DNA from: Bradyrhizobium niftali
GTDB taxonomy: Bacteria; Pseudomonadota; Alphaproteobacteria; Rhizobiales; Xanthobacteraceae
Assembly: GCF_004571025.1 (NCBI RefSeq)
Contig: NZ_SPQT01000001.1
Coordinates: 806,001-870,000 of the forward strand
Direction of reading: 5' to 3'
Length of the DNA: 64,000 nt
Positions 53,137-62,225 of this stretch are shown one piece after another. Position numbers and translations under genes: made by a program. The notes below the pieces were generated by a model. That model was not told the origin of the DNA, did no database searches, and saw nothing but the letters and a program-made list of their open reading frames with translations. Positions within the stretch are counted from its first letter, which is position 1, and every line of letters begins with the position of its first letter.

Positions 53137-54546
53137 ATGGACACAGATATTTTCAAATCGACGACGCGACGTGAGTCGCCGGATCGCTATTTCCAGCTTG
53201 TCTCCTGGGTGAAGCGCTGCGTCAAGGCCCAGCGCCTCCAGCTCCGCACGCTGCTTTACCGAGTGCAGTGCCATTTCCTCTGTCAGCTCGGTCTCTTCAA
53301 GTTCGTCTTCAGCATCATGCGACTTTTTCGACCGGTATTCATCTTCCGCAAAGTCCTCATCGTCACGCGGGCCTGCGAGGTGCGGGAAGTCCTCGGTCGC
53401 TTCGACGACTTCACGCTCGGAGAGTCCATCGTGCCGGGAATGCCGTGGGGCGATTTCCTCATGACCGCGGATTGGCGTCAGCAGCATGCGCAGGAGCGCG
53501 CGTGGCTTCAGAGCGCTGTTGGCGTGACCGCCGACTCGGTGAGACTCAGGGCAATCATTAGCCAACGATGCCAGCTGCAGATCGCGGCAGCAAAGGGTGA
53601 GATTGACGTCGTCTCCGACTTGCTTGAGCCGGTAGTCGTCGATATCGCCGACAAATATTTTGGTGTTCCTCCCCTTGGGGGAAGTGTGAAAAGCATGGCT
53701 GATGCGATGCGCGATCTCGCGGGCATCATTATGGTCAAGCCGCCGATCGACTCGAAGCCATGGCTCCGCTCCCGCGGCAACATCGCGAAAATCACCGAAC
53801 AGGTAGTAAATGAGATCGCTGCCGTGTCGTCACCGGCGGGATCGCCTGTGGTCGCTCCAGGTGACCTTCTCACCCGCTTCGTTCACCGGTTAGGCACTCC
53901 CGGCGCGCCGCTCTGGTTCGACGAAGACTGGATACGGCGCTACCTGACTGGCCTGCTTGCGACGGGCGGAGCGACGATCGTCCGGGCGGCTGCCTCGGCA
54001 ATCGATCAGATCCTTGCGCACCCGGACGCCTTGCAGGAGGCCCGGAACGTTGCGATCGCGCTGACTGATGCCGAAACTCGCGGTGACAAACAACGTGCGG
54101 ATGCGCTTCGCACTACACTCCGGCACTTCGTCTATGAGGCGCTCCGCTTCCGGCCGATGCTGCCCCTGCTCCTCCGGGATACGCCGCGCGATACGGTGAT
54201 CGCATACGGCACGAAGAAGTCCCGATGCGTGCGCGCTGGAACGAGGGTTCTCGCGCCTCCCCTGTCGGCCATGTTCGATCAGGAGGCGGTCCCCGACCCG
54301 TCGCGCTTCGATGCGACGCGACAGTTCGAGCAATATCTGCACTTCGGCTTTGGAGCGCGCGAGTGCTTCGGTCGATACATCGCCGAAATTGCCCTGCTGG
54401 AGGTTTTCAGGGCGGTGCTGCTGCTAAAGGGGCTCACGCGAAAGAGTGACGCCAAAGGTCAGCTCAGCTTCGATGGACCGGTGGCTTCTGGGCTCGTTGT
54501 CGAGTTCAAGAGCAACGAGTTCAAGAGCGATCGGCAACCCGGATAG
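53137..54546 (+). CDS. Cytochrome P450
   Basis: 469-residue heme monooxygenase. I-helix TGLLATGGATIVRAAASAID, K-helix ExxR as YEALRFRP (Glu334, Arg337) and heme-ligand loop FGFGARECFGRYIAEIALLEVF with Cys410. N-terminus has hydrophobic patches (LGLFKFVFSIMRLF) that may associate with membrane. The ATG at 53137 follows GGGGG; the upstream frame lacks a site. First gene of a tight operon with a membrane protein (5-bp gap) and a DyP-type peroxidase. No ferredoxin or reductase nearby, so a partner or a peroxide-driven mode is open. Confidence 0.9.
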   Translation: MDTDIFKSTTRRESPDRYFQLVSWVKRCVKAQRLQLRTLLYRVQCHFLCQLGLFKFVFSIMRLFRPVFIFRKVLIVTRACEVREVLGRFDDFTLGESIVPGMPWGDFLMTADWRQQHAQERAWLQSAVGVTADSVRLRAIISQRCQLQIAAAKGEIDVVSDLLEPVVVDIADKYFGVPPLGGSVKSMADAMRDLAGIIMVKPPIDSKPWLRSRGNIAKITEQVVNEIAAVSSPAGSPVVAPGDLLTRFVHRLGTPGAPLWFDEDWIRRYLTGLLATGGATIVRAAASAIDQILAHPDALQEARNVAIALTDAETRGDKQRADALRTTLRHFVYEALRFRPMLPLLLRDTPRDTVIAYGTKKSRCVRAGTRVLAPPLSAMFDQEAVPDPSRFDATRQFEQYLHFGFGARECFGRYIAEIALLEVFRAVLLLKGLTRKSDAKGQLSFDGPVASGLVVEFKSNEFKSDRQPG

Positions 54547-54551
54547 CGCCC

Positions 54552-56549
54552 ATGGCAAATTATGTCACTATTATCACGCCGATAAAAAGCTCGCTGGCAG
54601 GGCAATGTCGTGACTATCTCCGGCGCCATGCCGAACCGCAAGCCGGGATGCAATGCACGGGGGATTTTCCGTTCGACCGCATCTCAACTCTCCACTTTGC
54701 CAGCTGCGTCATACTTGAGGAGACAGGCGATTTCGCGCCAAGCCTCGTATTCGAGGCAGCCTTCGATGGCTCGAAAGAGGATTTCATTTCGGACCTGCTG
54801 CGTGTGGCCGGCAACGGTATCCACGAGCTCTACCAGCACTGCGAAGGCTACCCTGCTTCCGGTCGCATCTCTCCCGAGCTCGCAAAGGAATATCTGATCA
54901 GTCACGACGCGGGAGCCCACATCTACTTCTCCGGCAGCCCCGGCCGCACCGTCGGGGAAATCAGGGGTGAAAGTCGGGTCCGCTCCGAGATAGTCGACCA
55001 TTTCGTCAAGCCGCAACGTCTTGCCGCCACCGCACCACGTCTGTATGGACTCTTTGCGCAGCTGCGCAGCTTCATGACCGACGACGCAAGCCGCCGCTGG
55101 GCTAATCAACCTGCTCCGGTGCCATGGGAAGTGAAATGCCGGAAACTGACCGTCGTAGCGGCAGGGATTGCGGCCGTGGTCCTGGCCTGCCTGATCGGCG
55201 CTGGTTGCGACTGGCTGGCGTTGAAATATTTCGGCTGTCCGCCGCTGCTGGAATCGATCCGGACCGCGTTCAAAGTGGTGGATGGCTACAGCAGAGGCAC
55301 TCTCATCGACCTGTTTCCGAACTCCCCGCTTGAATTGCCGTCTGAGGTGTTTCTCCCTATCGGACTTGCCGTCATCTGGCTCGCGGTCCGTGCAGTCGAA
55401 CTCCTTTTCACCAGCTGGAGCAAACACCCGCGCGATCAATTCTTCGCCCGCCGCGTTCCGCTGCACATCCTGATCATCTTGCGTTATGGCGTGCTCGTCC
55501 TGTTCGCAGGTGCGGTACTGCTGGCGCTCCTTCCCCACATGGGGGCGTTGCTGGATGCGACCACGCTCTCGACGTGGGTTGTGCATGTGGTCCTTGCCTT
55601 CGTCCTCTTCCTGTTGCTCGTCGCGCTGCTCTGCCTGCAATACTTCGCGACATGCCTGAAGATCATGGTGGAAGTGAAGCAGCTCAACGGCCGGCAGGAA
55701 AACTGGCGACGCTGGCGGCTCGACGTCGTCCGGTTTCTGATGGTATTCGTGCTCGCCTGCGGCGCCCTCATCGTCAGCCGGTACTTGTGGCCAATCATGC
55801 CCAGGCACGATGCCGAACGGGTGATCTACTGGGGATTATTGATTGCGGCCTACGCCGTGGTCGGCGTCATTGTCTTGTATGGGCTCGGCGTCGCGCTTCT
55901 GTTGGTCGCGCGCCGGCGTGAGCGGAAGGACAAGGAGCAATTTGAGGAGCCCGCAAACCTCGTCGCGAGATCCGCCCAAAACGCCAAAAAGTACGCTCGG
56001 GAAGAAGGCGGCAATAACCGCTTCCAAAACCATTTGGCAAGCCTCACTCTGGTGAAGCCGGGCTTCGTCCATGGTCTTGCGTTGCGCGCCACGCTGTTCT
56101 TCATCAATCTCCTGTCCCGCTTCTGGTTCAATGTCGGCGCGCTGGGCGATATCCCGACCATCCTCTCGGCCCGGTGGCTGCTGATTGATAGCGGTCGACG
56201 GCTGCTGTTTCTCGACAATTATGGAGGCGCCTGGGACAGCTACCTGAACGAGTTCATCGACATGGCCGCAGTGAAGGGACTGAACGCGATCTGGACCAAC
56301 ACCTATGTCGAAGACCAGGCGGGTAAGCGCTACAGCTTCCCCGGAACGCGGTTCTATTTCTGGAGCGGGGCTCAAGCCGAACAGCCCTTCAAGGCTTACG
56401 TCCGGGAGAGCCAGATCGAGACGATCATGTGGTACAGCGCCTATCCCACGCTGAGCGTGGTGAACATCAATACCAGCACGGCTATTCGACAATCGCTGTC
56501 CCAGCGGCTGGCTCCCACCGGAGTCGACGCAGTCGTTCAAAACCTTTGA
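54552..56549 (+). CDS. Uncharacterised six-TM membrane protein linked to P450 and DyP
   Basis: 665 residues. N-terminal soluble domain (1-165) with VTIITPIKSSLAG, FDRISTLHFASCVILEE and SLVFEAAFDGSKEDFISDLL, looking like two alpha-beta ferredoxin-like repeats. Six membrane helices lie at about 197-222, 272-293, 310-333, 345-370, 398-415 and 427-455. The C-terminal soluble domain (460-665) contains ARWLLIDSGRRLLFLDNYGG, SYLNEFIDMAAVKGLNAIW and FKAYVRESQIETIMWYSAYP, again of EthD/dimeric-barrel appearance. No family function known to me. Coupled to the P450 and DyP genes, so probably a partner in a membrane-associated oxidative reaction. Confidence 0.8.
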   Translation: MANYVTIITPIKSSLAGQCRDYLRRHAEPQAGMQCTGDFPFDRISTLHFASCVILEETGDFAPSLVFEAAFDGSKEDFISDLLRVAGNGIHELYQHCEGYPASGRISPELAKEYLISHDAGAHIYFSGSPGRTVGEIRGESRVRSEIVDHFVKPQRLAATAPRLYGLFAQLRSFMTDDASRRWANQPAPVPWEVKCRKLTVVAAGIAAVVLACLIGAGCDWLALKYFGCPPLLESIRTAFKVVDGYSRGTLIDLFPNSPLELPSEVFLPIGLAVIWLAVRAVELLFTSWSKHPRDQFFARRVPLHILIILRYGVLVLFAGAVLLALLPHMGALLDATTLSTWVVHVVLAFVLFLLLVALLCLQYFATCLKIMVEVKQLNGRQENWRRWRLDVVRFLMVFVLACGALIVSRYLWPIMPRHDAERVIYWGLLIAAYAVVGVIVLYGLGVALLLVARRRERKDKEQFEEPANLVARSAQNAKKYAREEGGNNRFQNHLASLTLVKPGFVHGLALRATLFFINLLSRFWFNVGALGDIPTILSARWLLIDSGRRLLFLDNYGGAWDSYLNEFIDMAAVKGLNAIWTNTYVEDQAGKRYSFPGTRFYFWSGAQAEQPFKAYVRESQIETIMWYSAYPTLSVVNINTSTAIRQSLSQRLAPTGVDAVVQNL

Positions 56550-56561
56550 GTGGGGATGATC

Positions 56562-57971
56562 ATGGGCAAAAAGGTCGAGGTGGAATGGACGGATGTGCAA
56601 GGCATCGTCCTCAGCGGCTACGGAGATCTAAGGCGCTCGGCCTATTTGTTGTGGCGCTTCCAATCCGGTGATCTCCAGCGCAACAAAAACTGGCTATCGG
56701 CCCTGCTGACGAGGCGGTTGACTCCATCCCAGCCTGGGCCCAGCAGCAAGACGCAACCCGCCAGGAACCTGGCGCTGACGCCGTCGGGCCTACGCCGTCT
56801 CGGCGTCGAGCAGGCCTCGCTCAACTCCTTCTCGTTCGAATTCCTCGAAGGAATGGCTCCCGAGCGAGCCCCGGGCGCGCCGATCCCTCGCCGGACAAAC
56901 GTCCTCGGCGACCTCGGACACAGCTCGCCCGAGAAGTGGAATTGGGGCGGCTGGAATGAGCAAACCCGCGACATCGACGGGCTCCTCATGCTGTTCGCGG
57001 TTGAGGCGGAAATCGATCAGCTGATCCAGGACGAGCTGAATGCACTGGCCGGCATTGCAGACGGCAAACCAATGGTCCTGAGGGGGCAACTCTTCGACCA
57101 GGAGATAGAGCACTTCGGCTTCGAGGACGGATTTTCCCAGCCGAAGATCGAGGGCCGACCCAACAAAAGCAAAGGCCATTCCCGGATGGCGAAATCCGAG
57201 ATCAAGCTGGGGGCCGAGGTCAAGGCAGGCGAATTCCTGCTCGGCTACGAGAATGAGCGTAAAGCCAGTGTGATCCCCAAGGGGCAGGACCGGGATATCA
57301 GGCGGAACGGCACCTATCTCGTGTTTCGTCAGCTCGAACAGGACGTCCCCGCTTTCAACTCCTTTGTTTGCGCTGTAGGCCAACAAATCGGCGAGACCGG
57401 AGACTGGGTCGCCGCACGCCTGCTCGGCCGGTGGAAGAACGGCGACCCGTTGATCCCCGAGAAACCCAACGGAAACGAGGAAGATGCGAAAAACAACTTC
57501 CTGTACCACTACGAGGACCGTTCCGGCCTGAAGTGCCCGATCGGAGCCCACATCCGGCGCGCAAATCCGCGCGACTCCCTCGGACCCGATCCGGAAACAG
57601 CGCTGCATCTTTCAAAAATGCATCGCATCATCCGGCGCGGCCGGCCATATGGCGAGAGATGGCAGCCGAATGGTGCAAATGGCCATGGAGACAGAGCCGA
57701 GAGGGGAATGCTGTTCATTGCCCTGAACGCTGATATTGCCGGGCAATTCGAGATGATCCAGCACTCATGGATCAACAACCGTCATCTCAACGGTCTTTAC
57801 ACCGGAACGGATCCCATCAGTCACTTCCCTGATGGAGAAGCAATCACGATCCAGAACCGGCCGGCCAACTTCCGCGTCAACCGTCCAAAACCGTTCGTCA
57901 CGGTTCGCGGCGGAGCTTATTTCTTCCTGCCGGGACTTCGGGCGTTGCGCGATATCGCCGCGGCCAAATGA
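56562..57971 (+). CDS. DyP-type heme peroxidase
   Basis: 469 residues. Distal Asp in the GxxDG motif (FGFEDGFSQP, near residue 189), proximal heme His in CPIGAHIRRANPRD (near 330) and distal Arg in MHRIIRRGRPYG (near 357); ending GGAYFFLPGLRALRDI fits the family. No Tat or encapsulin-targeting signal visible, so it may stay in the cytoplasm. ATG at 56562 is preferred because GGGG precedes it by six bases; in-frame GTG (56550) and ATG (56556) exist. Follows the membrane-protein gene by 12 bases. Confidence 0.9.
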   Translation: MGKKVEVEWTDVQGIVLSGYGDLRRSAYLLWRFQSGDLQRNKNWLSALLTRRLTPSQPGPSSKTQPARNLALTPSGLRRLGVEQASLNSFSFEFLEGMAPERAPGAPIPRRTNVLGDLGHSSPEKWNWGGWNEQTRDIDGLLMLFAVEAEIDQLIQDELNALAGIADGKPMVLRGQLFDQEIEHFGFEDGFSQPKIEGRPNKSKGHSRMAKSEIKLGAEVKAGEFLLGYENERKASVIPKGQDRDIRRNGTYLVFRQLEQDVPAFNSFVCAVGQQIGETGDWVAARLLGRWKNGDPLIPEKPNGNEEDAKNNFLYHYEDRSGLKCPIGAHIRRANPRDSLGPDPETALHLSKMHRIIRRGRPYGERWQPNGANGHGDRAERGMLFIALNADIAGQFEMIQHSWINNRHLNGLYTGTDPISHFPDGEAITIQNRPANFRVNRPKPFVTVRGGAYFFLPGLRALRDIAAAK

Positions 57972-57994
57972 CCTCGGGCGATGTCGCGCCGGAT

Positions 57995-60900
57995 TCAGGT
58001 GGCGGGCGAGGTGCGGGCGGCCTCGAGGGCAGGACGACATCGGTCTATCAACGGCCGCATGTCGCACTTTGTTGCGATCGCGAGAGCCCGCTCGAGGTAG
58101 GACTGGGCCTCCGCCCGGTCGCCTTTGGCCAATGAGGCCTCACCCAGAAGTTGCAGCGCATGGGCTTGTTGCGGAGGTTCGCCGCGCTCTTCGGCCAGCG
58201 CCAGGGCGCGCTTGCCCGAAATGCGTGCTTGCGCGAGGTCGCCCACGGCCAGGAAAGCACGCCCCTGCACCACGAACAGCCAACCCCAGCCGAAGGCATT
58301 TTCGCCGAGCGGCACGTCCAGCCGTTCCGGCTTGGACAGAATCTCGGCGGCAGCCCTTGTATCGCCCAACGCGAGACACGCTTCTCCCATTCGCGCCGCG
58401 AGGATAGGGTACATCTGCACGATGCCACGCTCGAGGCAGATTTGCCAGCACTCCCGCAGGATCGACAAGGCTTCCGCTTGCCGGCCCTGGGCAATCCTGA
58501 GCCGGCCCAGCACATGCGATATATTCGCACGCGAATAGAAATGATCCTCGGCTCTCCTCATGGCTTCGGTCGCCATGATTTCGGCCCGCTCCGTTTCCCC
58601 GATTTCGACCAGGGAATCGGCCAGGAAAGTACGAAGCACGACGCTCGGATAGGCGGCCCACCCGGCTCGCCGCGCATCAAGCTCCGGACTTTCGAACGCG
58701 AAGCACCTTTCGTGTATCTCGATCGACTTTCTGAACGCACCGGTTTCGTGAAGAACCATCCCGATCTGGTGCAGTGACGCAAACATGAGAGCAGGATCGG
58801 CGATCCGCTGCGCGACCTCGTTGGCCGCTTTGGCTGCTTCCATTGCGCTGTTGTGCTCTCCAATGCGCCACAGGGCAGTTGCGAGCTGACAATTGACGGC
58901 GGCATTGCGTATTGGATCGCTCGAGGGGTCCTCCAACTCCCGCGCCTCGCGCAGCACGTCGGCAATCAGCCGATGCTTGCCAAGGGGCTCCAGCGCAATG
59001 ATAACGATCAGGCGGAAATCGATTTCGGCCTTGGTTTTCGCGGCCGAATCCGGCCAATGCGACAAGGTCTCCAATCCCCGGTGGTAAATCCCGATCGCAT
59101 CCTGGTTGGCGCCGCGCCTCACGGCACGCCGACAGCTGCGCAGCTGATACGGCACTGCCTTTTCCCAAAGTCCCGCCATGAATGCATGATCGGCCAGCCG
59201 GTCGATGTGCTCGTCGAGCCGGTCGCTGAACCGGGATTCGATGACTGCGACCGCCTTTGCATGCAGCGAGCGGCGCGTGCCCAGCAGCATCGTTCCGTAG
59301 GCAACTTCGCGGATAAGTTCATGCTTGAAGGAGTATTCCGATCCGACGCGCTTGACCTTGCGAAGGAAGTCCGCCTCCTCAAGCCCCTTGAGATCTCCGG
59401 ATATCTTGCTTGCCGGCACCTCCAGCAGTCCGGAGAGCAGCGCGATCGAAACGTCCGTTCCGATCACGGCGGACGTCTGTAGCAAGGTCTTCGGCACCCC
59501 GTCCAATCGGTCGATACGGGCAGCCAGAACGGTATGAATGGTCTGCGGGATCTCGATCCGCCCGGCGGGCTTGCTGAGACGATAGGCCCCGGGGTCTCCA
59601 GCGAAGCTTCCGGTCTCTGCGAGGGACTGCACCAGCTCTTCCAGAAAGAGGGGATTTCCCTGCGCCTTGGCGACGATGCGGTCTCTTATCGACTGCAGCG
59701 TCACATCTCCCCCGATAAGACGGTCGAGCATTTCCTGTGAGGCTGTCTCGGCGAGCGCCGACAATTCGAGGCGAAGGAGATCGGGATCCGCCAGATTGCC
59801 TTCCGGGCGCTGCGTCATGACGAGGAAAATTCGCAACCCGCGCAACAGGCTGAGGAGATTGTGAAGAATGATCCTCGTTTCACTGTCAATCCAGTGAACG
59901 TCCTCGACAACGATCAGCAGCGGGGTGCGGCGCTCCTGAAACAGGATCAGAGCCGTGATCGCTTCGATGATTGCCTGCCGCTTCTCCGTCGGCTCTAGGT
60001 TCTTCCATTCCTGATCTGCGACGTTGATGTCCAGCACTGAACAGATCGCCGAAACGTATCTCGCCAGAGTTGGATCCAGCGAAACGAGGTGTTCCCTGAT
60101 CCGCTTGGCGACGATCTCGGGCGTGTCATCGATGTCGATCCCGAAGATGTGACGGATAAGGTCGCTGATCGGATAATAGCTGGATTGGGTATGCTGAGGA
60201 ACGCACGCGGTTTCCAGCACGATCCAATCGCTGGGGCGCTCGCCGATAAAGTCATGAATCAGTCGCGATTTTCCGAGCCCTGCGGCGCCGACGACATTCA
60301 GCGCCTGTCCATTTCCGCTCGCGGCTCTTTGCAGCAGACTCCGTAACGTGTCGAGCTCGGCCTGGCGGCCCACCAGCGCGTTGAGGCCTTGCGAGGAGCG
60401 GGCTTGCCAGCGTGTGGTCGAGCGCATGCCTCCCAATTCGAAAGCTTCGACCGGCTCCGCCACCCCTTTCAACACAACCGTGCCGCGAGACTCCGCGACA
60501 ATGAAGCCCTTGGCGAGCTTTTGCGTCGCAGCGGTGAGCATGATCCCGTTCGCTGGCGCGAGCTCTTCCATGCGGGCAGCCAGATGTACGGTTTTTCCGA
60601 CCGCATCGTAGTTCATCATCAGGTTGCTGCCGATCGAGTGAATCACGACGTGTCCGGAATTGATTCCAATGCGCAGGGAGATGTCGCCGATCCTCCTGCG
60701 GTTCAGCTCCCGAATGCCGGCCCGCATGGCCATTGCCGCGCGGCAAGCTTGCACGGCATGGTCCTCGGTCGCTATGGGCGCTCCGAACAGCGCCATGACA
60801 CCGTCGCCACGGGCCTGATTCATAAATCCATCGTGCTGATGAATTGCATCCATCAGCACCTGAAGCACCGGTCCAAGGATTTCGAGCGCCTCCTCCGGAT

Positions 60901-61183
60901 CGAGCCCGTCGATCAGCGCCGTCGAGCCGCGGACATCCGCGAACAACACCGTGACGTGCTTGCGCTCGCCGGACATCGCGCCGCCGGAACGCAAGATCCG
61001 CTCGGCCAGCTTGGGCGGCAGCTTCGACTGCAGATAAGTCAGTGCGTTCTGGTCGGCCGCGGTCCCGAAGGCCCTGGATCGGCCGCAGCCACCGCAAAAG
61101 TGCGCAGTCGGCCGGATCTCGAAACCACAATGGTTACATCGACGGCCCAATTCGTCGGGAGAATCGCCCCGTTTAGTGACCAC
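57995..61183 (-). CDS. Class III cyclase-AAA-type ATPase-TPR multidomain protein
   Basis: 1062 residues. Order: zinc ribbon (Cys16, Cys19, Cys30, Cys33); adenylate/guanylate cyclase domain at about 70-240 (VTVLFADVRGSTALID and QARGDGVMALFGAP, the two metal Asp sites); ATPase with Walker A GAAGLGKSR near 300 and Walker B LLIVVEDVHWID; helical linker; TPR-like repeats to the C-terminus. GTG start. Such proteins are signal sensors, some perhaps catalytically weak cyclases. Convergent with the P450-DyP operon, with only 23 bases between stops. Confidence 0.9.
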   Translation of the reverse strand: MVTKRGDSPDELGRRCNHCGFEIRPTAHFCGGCGRSRAFGTAADQNALTYLQSKLPPKLAERILRSGGAMSGERKHVTVLFADVRGSTALIDGLDPEEALEILGPVLQVLMDAIHQHDGFMNQARGDGVMALFGAPIATEDHAVQACRAAMAMRAGIRELNRRRIGDISLRIGINSGHVVIHSIGSNLMMNYDAVGKTVHLAARMEELAPANGIMLTAATQKLAKGFIVAESRGTVVLKGVAEPVEAFELGGMRSTTRWQARSSQGLNALVGRQAELDTLRSLLQRAASGNGQALNVVGAAGLGKSRLIHDFIGERPSDWIVLETACVPQHTQSSYYPISDLIRHIFGIDIDDTPEIVAKRIREHLVSLDPTLARYVSAICSVLDINVADQEWKNLEPTEKRQAIIEAITALILFQERRTPLLIVVEDVHWIDSETRIILHNLLSLLRGLRIFLVMTQRPEGNLADPDLLRLELSALAETASQEMLDRLIGGDVTLQSIRDRIVAKAQGNPLFLEELVQSLAETGSFAGDPGAYRLSKPAGRIEIPQTIHTVLAARIDRLDGVPKTLLQTSAVIGTDVSIALLSGLLEVPASKISGDLKGLEEADFLRKVKRVGSEYSFKHELIREVAYGTMLLGTRRSLHAKAVAVIESRFSDRLDEHIDRLADHAFMAGLWEKAVPYQLRSCRRAVRRGANQDAIGIYHRGLETLSHWPDSAAKTKAEIDFRLIVIIALEPLGKHRLIADVLREARELEDPSSDPIRNAAVNCQLATALWRIGEHNSAMEAAKAANEVAQRIADPALMFASLHQIGMVLHETGAFRKSIEIHERCFAFESPELDARRAGWAAYPSVVLRTFLADSLVEIGETERAEIMATEAMRRAEDHFYSRANISHVLGRLRIAQGRQAEALSILRECWQICLERGIVQMYPILAARMGEACLALGDTRAAAEILSKPERLDVPLGENAFGWGWLFVVQGRAFLAVGDLAQARISGKRALALAEERGEPPQQAHALQLLGEASLAKGDRAEAQSYLERALAIATKCDMRPLIDRCRPALEAARTSPAT

Positions 61184-61493
61184 GGCAAGTGCCCTTCTTC
61201 ACGCCACGTCGGTGTTATCCATGCCCATACCAATAGTAAGACAACCCGCGAAGACGAGCAAATTGTGCCTAGCCGTCGTGTTAAGCAGCCTACTAAAGGT
61301 CTATCGTCAGTGACGGCCGATCGCCCATTTCTATAGCAATGGCGTCTCGTTCATTCGCGGCGGCCTCCGCAAAATTTAAGGCGCAAGGCCTCGCCGTTGT
61401 TATAGTGGCATACGCTAGCGCGCTGGCTCAAGTACTCGCTGCACCACGATCGGAAAAAGCGGAAACCGAAGAGCGAGCAACTGGATGCTGCGC

Positions 61494-61529
61494 CAACTGA
61501 TAAGGTTTGGCTGCGAAGCTTATCAGTTG
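61494..61529. repeat. Inverted repeat with 11-bp arms
   Basis: CAACTGATAAG (61494-61504) and its exact complement CTTATCAGTTG (61519-61529), 14-base spacer. A further CTGATAAGG follows at 61535. GATAAGG is shared with the neighbouring 61584-61611 repeat. Confidence 0.75.
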
Positions 61530-61583
61530 CCATCTGATAAGGATTTCGTGCGCTCGATTTGAGGTCGTGGGGACAGGGTGATC

Positions 61584-61611
61584 ACTTCCGATAAGGACAA
61601 TTATCGGAAGT
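61584..61611. repeat. 28-bp dif-like inverted repeat (11-6-11)
   Basis: ACTTCCGATAA, six-base spacer GGACAA, TTATCGGAAGT: perfect 11-bp arms. The geometry is that of XerCD dif sites and other tyrosine-recombinase core sites, and the inner ATAA/TTAT matches dif. An outer pair GGACAGG/CCTGTCC flanks it imperfectly (61571-61577 and about 61619-61625). Confidence 0.6.
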
Positions 61612-62225
61612 ATACCCACCTGTCCTCTATTTACCACAGGAAGTTCGGAAATTACGAAGTAAATCCAAGTGCCGCAATGGCCAGAGTTTCCGCGGATAGA
61701 ATGCCGCAGGCAATCAGAATCGAAAGCCTGGATGAGGTCTCAAGAGCGACATTGACCGGCCTCCGTAAGCTCAGGGTGTTGACGGTGGTGGCGACTGACC
61801 CGGATATGGCACAGGCATCGAGGGCCGCCCCTTCGTGCGAAATCAGGCGCGGAAGAGGGGACCAGTAGTGGTATTGGTTGAACCCGATGGGTAGCGCGAA
61901 CGGGGTATGTCCAGCGCAACGACTATACTGTAACGACAGTCACAGCACGCATTCAAGCGCAACCAGCCAAATGTTTGGCACTTCGGTGGTTGCGCTCATA
62001 CCAAAGCACGCGTCTTACCAGCTCCTACTTCAAAGCCTTCCGGTTGCCCCTGCCTCAGGTGACACGTGAGCGCGCTCTCAAAGTGCGCTGTCGGCAAGCA
62101 CGCTCAGCTCCCGGAACTGCCGCCCGAGCGCAATCGAATCGTTTATTGACCCACCGCCGGAGTTGGGGAGCACCGTTCTATCGCAGGCCGACACCGCGCA
62201 CTCAGCCACGGCGAGAACTGCGGAA

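Larger units (their letters stand above)
61184..62225. other. About 1 kb without a supported gene; contains recombinase-like inverted repeats
   Basis: GC content appears lower here than in the flanks and no frame looks coding; a 96-codon forward frame at 61578-61868 starts inside an inverted repeat and has no recognisable similarity. Two strong inverted repeats lie at 61494-61529 and 61584-61611. Confidence 0.55.

Noticed and set aside
61578..61868. 96-codon forward ORF
   Set aside because: Starts within the dif-like inverted repeat, lacks a ribosome-binding site and any similarity.
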